A stretch of DNA of 64,000 nucleotides, from positions 310,001-374,000 of the forward strand of contig NW_026870406.1 of NCBI RefSeq assembly GCF_963576545.1, in the 5' to 3' direction. Shown piece by piece: positions 37,201 through 50,300 of the stretch. The position numbers and the translations under genes were made by a program. Below the pieces are notes generated by a model. That model saw only the letters and a program-made list of their open reading frames with translations. It was not told the DNA's origin and ran no database searches. The first letter of the stretch is position 1; every line of letters begins with the position of its first letter. The DNA is from Limanda limanda. Taxonomy: Eukaryota; Chordata; Actinopteri; Pleuronectiformes; Pleuronectidae.

Positions 37201-37751
37201 ATCCTTGAGCTTCTCCGACTTTCGGAAGGGTTAGGGTTAGGGTTAGGGATGAAAGCACATAGGAGAAAGAGATATTCTTGAATAACTTTTTTTGTGAAGG
37301 TCGGAGAGACTTGCAAGTAGGCTCTACCCCCACTAAATGGGGTAGCGCGCATCGATCGATACCATCCTTGAGCTTCTCCGACTTTCGGAAGGGTTAGGGT
37401 TAGGGTTAGGGATGAAAGCACATAGGAGAAAGAGATATTCTTGAATAACTTTTTTTGTGAAGGTCGGAGAGACTTGCAAGTAGGCTCTACCCCCACTAAA
37501 TGGGGTAGCGCGCATCGATCGGTACCATCCTTGAGCTTCTCCGACTTTCGGAAGGGTTAGGGTTAGGGTTAGGGATGAAAGCACATAGGAGAAAGAGATA
37601 TTCTTGAATAACTTTTTTTGTGAAGGTCGGAGAGACTTGGAAAGTGGTTGCATCTGGACTAATTTGGGTCCTGCGGATCGATTGGTACCATGCCCGAGCT
37701 TGTACGACCTTCGGAAGAGGTCGACCGATGAAATTCCCCCAAATCTGAGGA
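26975..37751 (+). repeat. Higher-order repeat copy 2 (10,777 bp, +489 bp)
   Basis: The same module order and diagnostic variants as copy 1 are present, but this copy has 49 A and 18 B modules. The extra 489 bp is exactly three A modules, inserted in the A-only run at 28,744-30,373. It begins at the A with CATCGAACGG near 27,050. The B with GACCGATGAAA occurs near 26,950 (just upstream) and near 37,728. Confidence 0.93.
28744..30373 (+). repeat. Run of ten consecutive A modules (site of the 489-bp expansion)
   Basis: Ten 163-bp A modules follow one another with no B between them, the longest such run in the window. The equivalent runs in HOR copies 1 and 3 have seven. The modules after the CTCTGAC-bearing one (29,178) look identical by eye up to the last, which has TGGTGTAG. 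The exact insertion point therefore cannot be placed. Replication slippage or unequal exchange between monomers would produce this. Confidence 0.88.
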
Positions 37752-40700
37752 GATATTCTTGAATAACTTTTTTTGTGAAGGTCGGAGAGACTTGCAAGTA
37801 GGCTCTACCCCCACTAAATGGGGTAGCGCACATCGAACGGTACCATCCTTGAGCTTCTCCGACTTTCGGAAGGGTTAGGGTTAGGGTTAGGGATGAAAGC
37901 ACATAGGAGAAAGAGATATTCTTGAATAACTTTTTTTGTGAAGGTCGGAGAGACTTGGAAAGTGGTTGCATCTGGACTAATTTGGGTCCTGCGGATCGAT
38001 TGGTACCATCCCCGAGCTTGTACGACCTTCGGAAGAGGTCGACCGACGAAATTCCCCCAAATCTGAGGAGATATTCTTGAATAACTTTTTTTGTGAAGGT
38101 CGGAGAGACTTGCAAGTAGGCTCTACCCCCACTAAATGGGGTAGCGCGCATCGATCGGTACCATCCTTGAGCTTCTCCGACTTTCGGAAGGGTTAGGGTT
38201 AGGGTTAGGGATGAAAGCACATAGGAGAAAGAGATATTCTTGAATAACTTTTTTTGTGAAGGTCGGAGAGACTTGCAAGTAGGCTCTACCCCCACTAAAT
38301 GGGGTAGCGCGCATCGATCGGTACCATCGTTGAGCTTCTCCGACTTTCGGAAGGGTTAGGGTTAGGGTTAGGGATGAAAGCACATAGGAGAAAGAGATAT
38401 TCTTGAATAACTTTTTTTGTGAAGGTCGGAGAGACTTGAAAAGTGGTTGCATCTGGACTAATTTGGGTCCTGCGGATCGATTGGTACCATCCCCGAGCTT
38501 GTACGACCTTCGGAAGAGGTCGACCGACGAAATTCCCCCAAATCTGAGGAGATATTCTTGAATAACTTTTTTTGTGAAGGTCGGAGAGACTTGCAAGTAG
38601 GCTCTACCCCCACTAAATGGGGTTGCGCGCATCGATCGGTACCATCCTTGAGCTTCTCCGACTTTCGGAAGGGTTAGGGTTAGGGTTAGGGATGAAAGCA
38701 CATAGGAGAAAGAGATATTCTTGAATAACTTTTTTTGTGAAGGTCGGAGAGACTTGCAAGTAGGCTCTACTCCCACTAAATGGGGTAGCGCGCATCGATC
38801 GGTACCATCCTTGAGCTTCTCCGACTTTCGGAAGGGTTAGGGTTAGGGTTAGGGATGAAAGCACATAGGAGAAAGAGATATTCTTGAATAACTTTTTTTG
38901 TGAAGGTCGGAGAGACTTGCAAGTAGGCTCTACCCCCACTAAATGGGGTAGCGCGCATCGATCGGTACCATCCTTGAGCTTCTCCGACTTTCGGAAGGGT
39001 TAGGGTTAGGGTTAGGGATGAAAGCACATAGGAGAAAGAGATATTCTTGAATAACTTTTTTTGTGAAGGTCGGAGAGACTTGCAAGTAGGCTCTACCCCC
39101 ACTAAATGGGGTAGCGCGCATCGATCGGTACCATCCTTGAGCTTCTCCGACTTTCGGAAGGGTTAGGGTTAGGGTTAGGGATGAAAGCACATAGGAGAAA
39201 GAGATATTCTTGAATAACTTTTTTTGTGAAGGTCGGAGAGACTTGCAAGTAGGCTCTACCCCCACTAAATGGGGTAGCGCGCATCGATCGGTACCATCCT
39301 TGAGCTTCTCCGACTTTCGGAAGGGTTAGGGTTAGGGTTAGGGATGAAAGCACATAGGAGAAAGAGATATTCTTGAATAACTTTTTTTGTGAAGGTCGGA
39401 GAGACTTGAAAAGTGGTTGCATCTGGACTAATTTGGGTCCTGCGGATCGATTGGTACCATCCCCGAGCTTGTACGACCTTCGGAAGAGGTCGACCGACGA
39501 AATTCCCCCAAATCTGAGGAGATATTCTTGAATAACTTTTTTTGTGAAGGTCGGAGAGACTTGCAAGTAGGCTCTACCCCCACTAAATGGGGTTGCGCGC
39601 ATCGATCGGTACCATCCTTGAGCTTCTCCGACTTTCGGAAGGGTTAGGGTTAGGGTTAGGGATGAAAGCACATAGGAGAAAGAGATATTCTTGAATAACT
39701 TTTTTTGTGAAGGTCGGAGAGACTTGCAAGTAGGCTCTACTCCCACTAAATGGGGTAGCGCGCATCGATCGGTACCATCCTTGAGCTTCTCCGACTTTCG
39801 GAAGGGTTAGGGTTAGGGTTAGGGATGAAAGCACATAGGAGAAAGAGATATTCTTGAATAACTTTTTTTGTGAAGGTCGGAGAGACTTGCAAGTAGGCTC
39901 TACCCCCACTAAATGGGGTAGCGCGCATCGATCGGTACCATCCTTGAGCTTCTCTGACTTTCGGAAGGGTTAGGGTTAGGGTTAGGGATGAAAGCACATA
40001 GGAGAAAGAGATATTCTTGAATAACTTTTTTTGTGAAGGTCGGAGAGACTTGCAAGTAGGCTCTACCCCCACTAAATGGGGTAGCGCGCATCGATCGGTA
40101 CCATCCTTGAGCTTCTCCGACTTTCGGAAGGGTTAGGGTTAGGGTTAGGGATGAAAGCACATAGGAGAAAGAGATATTCTTGAATAACTTTTTTTGTGAA
40201 GGTCGGAGAGACTTGCAAGTAGGCTCTACCCCCACTAAATGGGGTAGCGCGCATCGATCGGTACCATCCTTGAGCTTCTCCGACTTTCGGAAGGGTTAGG
40301 GTTAGGGTTAGGGATGAAAGCACATAGGAGAAAGAGATATTCTTGAATAACTTTTTTTGTGAAGGTCGGAGAGACTTGCAAGTAGGCTCTACCCCCACTA
40401 AATGGGGTAGCGCGCATCGATCGGTACCATCCTTGAGCTTCTCCGACTTTCGGAAGGGTTAGGGTTAGGGTTAGGGATGAAAGCACATAGGAGAAAGAGA
40501 TATTCTTGAATAACTTTTTTTGTGAAGGTCGGAGAGACTTGCAAGTAGGCTCTACCCCCACTAAATGGGGTAGCGCGCATCGATCGGTACCATCCTTGAG
40601 CTTCTCCGACTTTCGGAAGGGTTAGGGTTAGGGTTAGGGATGAAAGCACATAGGAGAAAGAGATATTCTTGAATAACTTTTTTTGTGAAGGTCGGAGAGA

Positions 40701-43700
40701 CTTGAAAAGTGGTTGCATCTGGACTAATTTGGGTCCTGCGGATCGATTGGTACCATCCCCGAGCTTGTACGACCTTCGGAAGAGGTCGACCGACGAAATT
40801 CCCCCAAATCTGAGGAGATATTCTTGAATAACTTTTTTTGTGAAGGTCGGAGAGACTTGCAAGTAGGCTTTACCCCCACTAAATGGGGTTGCGCGCATCG
40901 ATCGGTACCATCCTTGAGCTTCTCCGACTTTCGGAAGGGTTAGGGTTAGGGTTAGGGATGAAAGCACATAGGAGAAAGAGATATTCTTGAATAACTTTTT
41001 TTGTAAAGGTCGGAGAGACTTGGAAAGTGGTTGCATCTGGACTAATTTGGGTCCTGCGGATCGATTGGTACCATCCCCGAGCTTGTACGACCTTCGGAAG
41101 AGGTCGACCGACGAAATTCCCCCAAATCTGAGGAGATATTCTTGAATAACTTTTTTTGTGAAGGTCGGAGAGACTTGCAAGTAGGCTCTACCCCCACTAA
41201 ATGGGGTTGCGCGCATCGATCGGTACCATCCTTGAGCTTCTCCGACTTTCGGAAGGGTTAGGGTTAGGGTTAGGAATGAAAGCACATAGGAGAAAGAGAT
41301 ATTCTTGAATAACTTTTTTTGTGAAGGTCGGAGAGACTTGCAAGTAGGCTCTACCCCCACTAAATGGGGTAGCGCGCATCGATCGGTACCATCCTTGAGC
41401 TTCTCCGACTTTCGGAAGGGTTAGGGTTAGGGTTAGGGATGAAAGCACATAGGAGAAAGAGATATTCTTGAATAACTTTTTTTGTGAAGGTCGGAGAGAC
41501 TTGGAAAGTGGTTGCATCTGGACTAATTTGGGTCCTGCGGATCGATTGGTACCATCCCCGAGCTTGTACGACCTTTGGAAGAGGTCGACCGACGAAATTC
41601 CCCCAAATCTGAGGAGATATTCTTGAATAACTTTTTTTGTGAAGGTCGGAGAGACTTGCAAGTAGGCTCTACCCCCACTAAATGGGGTTGCGCGCATCGA
41701 TCAGTACCATCCTTGAGCTTCTCCGACTTTCGGAAGGGTTAGGGTTAGGGTTAGGGCTGAAAGCACATAGGAGAAAGAGATATTCTTGAATAACTTTTTT
41801 TGTAAAGGTCGGAGAGACTTGGAAAGTGGTTGCATCTGGACTAATTTGGGTCCTGCGGATCGATTGGTACCATCCCCGAGCTTGTACGACCTTCGGAAGA
41901 GGTCGACCGACGAAATTCCCCCAAATCTGAGGAGATATTCTTGAATAACTTTTTTTGTGAAGGTCGGAGAGACTTGCAAGTAGGCTCTACCCCCACTAAA
42001 TGGGGTTGCGCGCATCGATCGGTACCATCCTTGAGCTTCTCCGACTTTCGGAAGGGTTAGGGTTAGGGTTAGGAATGAAAGCACATAGGAGAAAGAGATA
42101 TTCTTGAATAACTTTTTTTGTGAAGGTCGGAGAGACTTGCAAGTAGGCTCTACCCCCACTAAATGGGGTAGCGCGCATCGATCGGTACCATCCTTGAGCT
42201 TCTCCGACTTTCGGAAGGGTTAGGGTTAGGGTTAGGGATGAAAGCACATAGGAGAAAGAGATATTCTTGAATAACTTTTTTTGTGAAGGTCGGAGAGACT
42301 TGCAAGTAGGCTCTACCCCCACTAAATGGGGTAGCGCGCATCGATCGGTACCATCCTTGAGCTTCTCCGACTTTCGGAAGGGTTAGGGTTAGGGTTAGGG
42401 ATGAAAGCACATAGGAGAAAGAGATATTCTTGAATAACTTTTTTTGTGAAGGTCGGAGAGACTTGAAAAGTGGTTGCATCTGGACTAATTTGGGTCCTGC
42501 GGATCGATTGGTACCATCCCCGAGCTTGTACGACCTTCGGAAGAGGTCGACCGACGAAATTCCCCCAAATCTGAGGAGATATTCTTGAATAACTTTTTTT
42601 GTGAAGGTCGGAGAGACTTGCAAGTAGGCTCTACCCCCACTAAATGGGGTTGCGCGCATCGATCGGTACCATCCTTGAGCTTCTCCGACTTTCGGAAGGG
42701 TTAGGGTTAGGGTTAGGGATGAAAGCACATAGGAGAAAGAGATATTCTTGAATAACTTTTTTTGTGAAGGTCGGAGAGACTTGCAAGTAGGCTCTACCCC
42801 CACTAAATGGGGTAGCGCGCATCGATCGGTACCATCCTTGAGCTTCTCCGACTTTCGGAAGGGTTAGGGTTAGGGTTAGGGATGAAAGCACATAGGAGAA
42901 AGAGATATTCTTGAATAACTTTTTTTGTGAAGGTCGGAGAGACTTGAAAAGTGGTTGCATCTGGACTAATTTGGGTCCTGCGGATCGATTGGTACCATCC
43001 CCGAGCTTGTACGACCTTCGGAAGAGGTCGACCGACGAAATTCCCCCAAATCTGAGGAGATATTCTTGAATAACTTTTTTTGTGAAGGTCGGAGAGACTT
43101 GCAAGTAGGCTCTACCCCCACTAAATGGGGTTGCGCGCATCGATCGGTACCATCCTTGAGCTTCTCCGACTTTCGGAAGGGTTAGGGTTAGGGTTAGGGA
43201 TGAAAGCACATAGGAGAAAGAGATATTCTTGAATAACTTTTTTTGTGAAGGTCGGAGAGACTTGCAAGTAGGCTCTACTCCCACTAAATGGGGTAGCGCG
43301 CATCGATCGGTACCATCCTTGAGCTTCTCCGACTTTCGGAAGGGTTAGGGTTAGGGTTAGGGATGAAAGCACATAGGAGAAAGAGATATTCTTGAATAAC
43401 TTTTTTTGTGAAGGTCGGAGAGACTTGCAAGTAGGCTCTACCCCCACTAAATGGGGTAGCGCGCATCGATCGGTACCATCCTTGAGCTTCTCCGACTTTC
43501 GGAAGGGTTAGGGTTAGGGTTAGGGATGAAAGCACATAGGAGAAAGAGATATTCTTGAATAACTTTTTTTGTGAAGGTCGGAGAGACTTGCAAGTAGGCT
43601 CTACCCCCACTAAATGGGGTAGCGCGCATCGATCGGTACCATCCTTGAGCTTCTCCGACTTTCGGAAGGGTTAGGGTTAGGGTTAGGGATGAAAGCACAT

Positions 43701-46700
43701 AGGAGAAAGAGATATTCTTGAATAACTTTTTTTGTGAAGGTCGGAGAGACTTGGAAAGTGGTTGCATCTGGACTAATTTGGGTCCTGCGGATCGATTGGT
43801 ACCATGCCCGAGCTTGTACGACCTTCGGAAGAGGTCGACCGACGAAATTCCCCCAAATCTGAGGAGATATTCTTGAATAACTTTTTTTGTGAAGGTCGGA
43901 GAGACTTGCAAGTAGGCTCTACCCCCACTAAATGGGGTAGCGCGCATCGATCGGTACCATCCTTGAGCTTCTCCGACTTTCGGAAGGGTTAGGGTTAGGG
44001 TTAGGGATGAAAGCACATAGGAGAAAGAGATATTCTTGAATAACTTTTTTTGTAAAGGTCGGAGAGACTTGGAAAGTGGTTGCATCTGGACTAATTTGGG
44101 TCCTGCGGATCGATTGGTACCATCCCCGAGCTTGTACGACCTTCGGAAGAGGTCGACCGACGAAATTCCCCCAAATCTGAGGAGATATTCTTGAATAACT
44201 TTTTTTGTGAAGGTCGGAGAGACTTGCAAGTAGGCTCTACCCCCACTAAATGGGGTTGCGCGCATCGATCGGTACCATCCTTGAGCTTCTCCGACTTTCG
44301 GAAGGGTTAGGGTTAGGGTTAGGAATGAAAGCACATAGGAGAAAGAGATATTCTTGAATAACTTTTTTTGTGAAGGTCGGAGAGACTTGCAAGTAGGCTC
44401 TACCCCCACTAAATGGGGTAGCGCGCATCGATCGGTACCATCCTTGAGCTTCTCCGACTTTCGGAAGGGTTAGGGTTAGGGTTAGGGATGAAAGCACATA
44501 GGAGAAAGAGATATTCTTGAATAACTTTTTTTGTGAAGGTCGGAGAGACTTGAAAAGTGGTTGCATCTGGACTAATTTGGGTCCTGCGGATCGATTGGTA
44601 CCATCCCCGAGCTTGTACGACCTTCGGAAGAGGTCGACCGACGAAATTCCCCCAAATCTGAGGAGATATTCTTGAATAACTTTTTTTGTGAAGGTCGGAG
44701 AGACTTGCAAGTAGGCTCTACCCCCACTAAATGGGGTTGCGCGCATCGATCGGTACCATCCTTGAGCTTCTCCGACTTTCGGAAGGGTTAGGGTTAGGGT
44801 TAGGGATGAAAGCACATAGGAGAAAGAGATATTCTTGAATAACTTTTTTTGTGAAGGTCGGAGAGACTTGCAAGTAGGCTCTACTCCCACTAAATGGGGT
44901 AGCGCGCATCGATCGGTACCATCCTTGAGCTTCTCCGACTTTCGGAAGGGTTAGGGTTAGGGTTAGGGATGAAAGCACATAGGAGAAAGAGATATTCTTG
45001 AATAACTTTTTTTGTGAAGGTCGGAGAGACTTGCAAGTAGGCTCTACCCCCACTAAATGGGGTAGCGCGCATCGATCGGTACCATCCTTGAGCTTCTCCG
45101 ACTTTCGGAAGGGTTAGGGTTAGGGTTAGGGATGAAAGCACATAGGAGAAAGAGATATTCTTGAATAACTTTTTTTGTGAAGGTCGGAGAGACTTGAAAA
45201 GTGGTTGCATCTGGACTAATTTGGGTCCTGCGGATCGATTGGTACCATCCCCGAGCTTGTACGACCTTCGGAAGAGGTCGACCGACGAAATTCCCCCAAA
45301 TCTGAGGAGATATTCTTGAATAACTTTTTTTGTGAAGGTCGGAGAGACTTGCAAGTAGGCTCTACCCCCACTAAATGGGGTTGCGCGCATCGATCGGTAC
45401 CATCCTTGAGCTTCTCCGACTTTCGGAAGGGTTAGGGTTAGGGTTAGGAATGAAAGCACATAGGAGAAAGAGATATTCTTGAATAACTTTTTTTGTGAAG
45501 GTCGGAGAGACTTGCAAGTAGGCTCTACCCCCACTAAATGGGGTAGCGCGCATCGATCGGTACTATCCTTGAGCTTCTCCGACTTTCGGAAGGGTTAGGG
45601 TTAGGGTTAGGGATGAAAGCACATAGGAGAAAGAGATATTCTTGAATAACTTTTTTTGTGAAGGTCGGAGAGACTTGGAAAGTGGTTGCATCTGGACTAA
45701 TTTGGGTCCTGCGGATCGATTGGTACCATCCCCGAGCTTGTACGACCTTCGGAAGAGGTCGACCGACGAAATTCCCCCAAATCTGAGGAGATATTCTTGA
45801 ATAACTTTTTTTGTGAAGGTCGGAGAGACTTGCAAGTAGGCTCTACCCCCACTAAATGGGGTTGCGCGCATCGATCGGTACCATCCTTGAGCTTCTCCGA
45901 CTTTCGGAAGGGTTAGGGTTAGGGTTAGGGATGAAAGCACATAGGAGAAAGAGATATTCTTGAATAACTTTTTTTGTAAAGGTCGGAGAGACTTGGAAAG
46001 TGGTTGCATCTGGACTAATTTGGGTCCTGCGGATCGATTGGTACCATCCCCGAGCTTGTACGACCTTCGGAAGAGGTCGACCGACGAAATTCCCCCAAAT
46101 CTGAGGAGATATTCTTGAATAACTTTTTTTGTGAAGGTCGGAGAGACTTGCAAGTAGGCTCTACCCCCACTAAATGGGGTTGCGCGCATCGATCGGTACC
46201 ATCCTTGAGCTTCTCCGACTTTCGGAAGGGTTAGGGTTAGGGTTAGGAATGAAAGCACATAGGAGAAAGAGATATTCTTGAATAACTTTTTTTGTGAAGG
46301 TCGGAGAGACTTGCAAGTAGGCTCTACCCCCACTAAATGGGGTAGCGCGCATCGATCGGTACCATCCTTGAGCTTCTCCGACTTTCGGAAGGGTTAGGGT
46401 TAGGGTTAGGGATGAAAGCACATAGGAGAAAGAGATATTCTTGAATAACTTTTTTTGTGAAGGTCGGAGAGACTTGCAAGTAGGCTCTACCCCCACTAAA
46501 TGGGGTAGCGCGCATCGATCGGTACCATCCTTGAGCTTCTCCGACTTTCGGAAGGGTTAGGGTTAGGGTTAGGGATGAAAGCACATAGGAGAAAGAGATA
46601 TTCTTGAATAACTTTTTTTGTGAAGGTCGGAGAGACTTGAAAAGTGGTTGCATCTGGACTAATTTGGGTCCTGCGGATCGATTGGTACCATCCCCGAGCT

Positions 46701-47395
46701 TGTACGACCTTCGGAAGAGGTCGACCGACGAAATTCCCCCAAATCTGAGGAGATATTCTTGAATAACTTTTTTTGTGAAGGTCGGAGAGACTTGCAAGTA
46801 GGCTCTACCCCCACTAAATGGGGTTGCGCGCATCGATCGGTACCATCCTTGAGCTTCTCCGACTTTCGGAAGGGTTAGGGTTAGGGTTAGGGATGAAAGC
46901 ACATAGGAGAAAGAGATATTCTTGAATAACTTTTTTTGTGAAGGTCGGAGAGACTTGCAAGTAGGCTCTACCCCCACTAAATGGGGTAGCGCGCATCGAT
47001 CGGTACCATCCTTGAGCTTCTCCGACTTTCGGAAGGGTTAGGGTTAGGGTTAGGGATGAAAGCACATAGGAGAAAGAGATATTCTTGAATAACTTTTTTT
47101 GTGAAGGTCGGAGAGACTTGAAAAGTGGTTGCATCTGGACTAATTTGGGTCCTGCGGATCGATTGGTACCATCCCCGAGCTTGTACGACCTTCGGAAGAG
47201 GTCGACCGACGAAATTCCCCCAAATCTGAGGAGATATTCTTGAATAACTTTTTTTGTGAAGGTCGGAGAGACTTGCAAGTAGGCTCTACCCCCACTAAAT
47301 GGGGTTGCGCGCATCGATCGGTACCATCCTTGAGCTTCTCCGACTTTCGGAAGGGTTAGGGTTAGGGTTAGGGATGAAAGCACATAGGAGAAAGA
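37752..47395 (+). repeat. Higher-order repeat copy 3 (9,644 bp, truncated)
   Basis: The copy contains 43 A and 17 B modules and follows copy 1 in length and order. It lacks the 489-bp expansion of copy 2 and lacks the TGGTGTAG variant shared by copies 1 and 2 (its counterpart at 40,561 reads GGGGTAG). It stops matching near 47,396-47,440, where copy 2 has CTACTCCCAC and three A modules before the next B, but this copy has CTACCCCCAC and two. The last 644 bp of the HOR are missing. Confidence 0.9.
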
Positions 47396-50300
47396 GATAT
47401 TCTTGAATAACTTTTTTTGTGAAGGTCGGAGAGACTTGCAAGTAGGCTCTACCCCCACTAAATGGGGTAGCGCGCATCGATCGGTACCATCCTTGAGCTT
47501 CTCCGACTTTCGGAAGGGTTAGGGTTAGGGTTAGGGATGAAAGCACATAGGAGAAAGAGATATTCTTGAATAACTTTTTTTGTGAAGGTCGGAGAGACTT
47601 GCAAGTAGGCTCTACCCCCACTAAATGGGGTAGCGCGCATCGATCGGTACCATCCTTGAGCTTCTCCAACTTTCGGAAGGGTTAGGGTTAGGGTTAGGGA
47701 TGAAAGCACATAGGAGAAAGAGATATTCTTGAATAACTTTTTTTGTGAAGGTCGGAGAGACTTGGAAAGTGGTTGCATCTGGACTAATTTGGGTCCTGCA
47801 GATCGATTGGTACCATGCCCGAGCTTGTACGACCTTCGGAAGAGGTCGACCGACGAAATTCCCCCAAATCTGAGGAGATATTCTTGAATAACTTTTTTTG
47901 TGAAGGTCGGAGAGACTTGCAAGTAGGCTCTACCCCCACTAAATGGGGTAGCGCGCATCGATCGGTACCATCCTTGAGCTTCTCCGACTTTCGGAAGGGT
48001 TAGGGTTAGGGTTAGGGATGAAAGCACATAGGAGAAAGAGATATTCTTGAATAACTTTTTTTGTAAAGGTCGGAGAGACTTGGAAAGTGGTTGCATCTGG
48101 ACTAATTTGGGTCCTGCGGATCGATTGGTACCATCCCCGAGCTTGTACGACCTTCGGAAGAGGTCGACCGACGAAATTCCCCCAAATCTGAGGAGATATT
48201 CTTGAATAACTTTTTTTGTGAAGGTCGGAGAGACTTGCAAGTAGGCTCTACCCCCACTAAATGGGGTTGCGCGCATCGATCGGTACCATCCTTGAGCTTC
48301 TCCGACTTTCGGAAGGGTTAGGGTTAGGGTTAGGAATGAAAGCACATAGGAGAAAGAGATATTCTTGAATAACTTTTTTTGTGAAGGTCGGAGAGACTTG
48401 CAAGTAGGCTCTACCCCCACTAAATGGGGTAGCGCGCATCGATTGGTACCATCCTTGAGCTTCTCCGACTTTCGGAAGGGTTAGGGTTAGGGTTAGGGAT
48501 GAAAGCACATAGGAGAAAGAGATATTCTTGAATAACTTTTTTTGTGAAGGTCGGAGAGACTTGAAAAGTGGTTGCATCTTGACTAATTTGGGTCCTGCTG
48601 ATCGATTGGTACCATGCCCGAGCTTGTACGACCTTCGGAAGAGGTCGACCGACGAAATTCCCCCAAATCTGAGGAGATATTCTTGAATAACTTTTTTTGT
48701 GAAGGTCGGAGAGACTTGCAAGTAGGCTCTACCCCCACTAAATGGGGTAGCGCGCATCGATCGGTACCATCCTTGAGCTTCTCCGACTTTCGGAAGGGTT
48801 AGGGTTAGGGTTAGGGATGAAAGCACATAGGAGAAAGAGATATTCTTGAATAACTTTTTTTGTAAAGGTCGGAGAGACTTGGAAAGTGGTTGCATCTGGA
48901 CTAATTTGGGTCCTGCGGATCGATTGGTACCATCCCCGAGCTTGTACGACCTTCGGAAGAGGTCGACCGACGAAATTCCCCCAAATCTGAGGAGATATTC
49001 TTGAATAACTTTTTTTGTGAAGGTCGGAGAGACTTGCAAGTAGGCTCTACCCCCACTAAATGGGGTTGCGCGCATCGATCGGTACCATCCTTGAGCTTCT
49101 CCGACTTTCGGAAGGGTTAGGGTTAGGGTTAGGAATGAAAGCACATAGGAGAAAGAGATATTCTTGAATAACTTTTTTTGTGAAGGTCGGAGAGACTTGC
49201 AAGTAGGCTCTACCCCCACTAAATGGGGTAGCGCACATCGATCGGTACCATCCTTGAGCTTCTCCGACTTTCGGAAGGGTTAGGGTTAGGGTTAGGGATG
49301 AAAGCACATAGGAGAAAGAGATATTCTTGAATAACTTTTTTTGTGAAGGTCGGAGAGACTTGAAAAGTGGTTGCATCTGGACTAATTTGGGTCCTGCGGA
49401 TCGATTGGTACCATCCCCGAGCTTGTACGACCTTCGGAAGAGGTCGACCGACGAAATTCCCCCAAATCTGAGGAGATATTCTTGAATAACTTTTTTTGTG
49501 AAGGTCGGAGAGACTTGCAAGTAGGCTCTACCCCCACTAAATGGGGTTGCGCGCATCGATCGGTACCATCCTTGAGCTTCTCCGACTTTCGGAAGGGTTA
49601 GGGTTAGGGTTAGGGATGAAAGCACATAGGAGAAAGAGATATTCTTGAATAACTTTTTTTGTGAAGGTCGGAGAGACTTGCAAGTAGGCTCTACTCCCAC
49701 TAAATGGGGTAGCGCGCATCGATCGGTACCATCCTTGAGCTTCTCCGACTTTCGGAAGGGTTAGGGTTAGGGTTAGGGATGAAAGCACATAGGAGAAAGA
49801 GATATTCTTGAATAACTTTTTTTGTGAAGGTCGGAGAGACTTGCAAGTAGGCTCTACCCCCACTAAATGGGGTAGCGCGCATCGATCGATACCATCCTTG
49901 AGCTTCTCCGACTTTCGGAAGGGTTAGGGTTAGGGTTAGGGATGAAAGCACATAGGAGAAAGAGATATTCTTGAATAACTTTTTTTGTGAAGGTCGGAGA
50001 GACTTGCAAGTAGGCTCTACCCCCACTAAATGGGGTAGCGCGCATCGATCGGTACCATCCTTGAGCTTCTCCGACTTTCGGAAGGGTTAGGGTTAGGGTT
50101 AGGGATGAAAGCACATAGGAGAAAGAGATATTCTTGAATAACTTTTTTTGTGAAGGTCGGAGAGACTTGGAAAGTGGTTGCATCTGGACTAATTTGGGTC
50201 CTGCGGATCGATTGGTACCATGCCCGAGCTTGTACGACCTTCGGAAGAGGTCGACCGACGAAATTCCCCCAAATCTGAGGAGATATTCTTGAATAACTTT

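Noticed and set aside
16687..47395. Assembly artefact as the explanation for the triple 10.3-kb repeat
   Set aside because: The copies differ in length (489 bp) and in at least one substitution (TGGTGTAG), so they are not a simple computational duplication, although read support would be needed for certainty.
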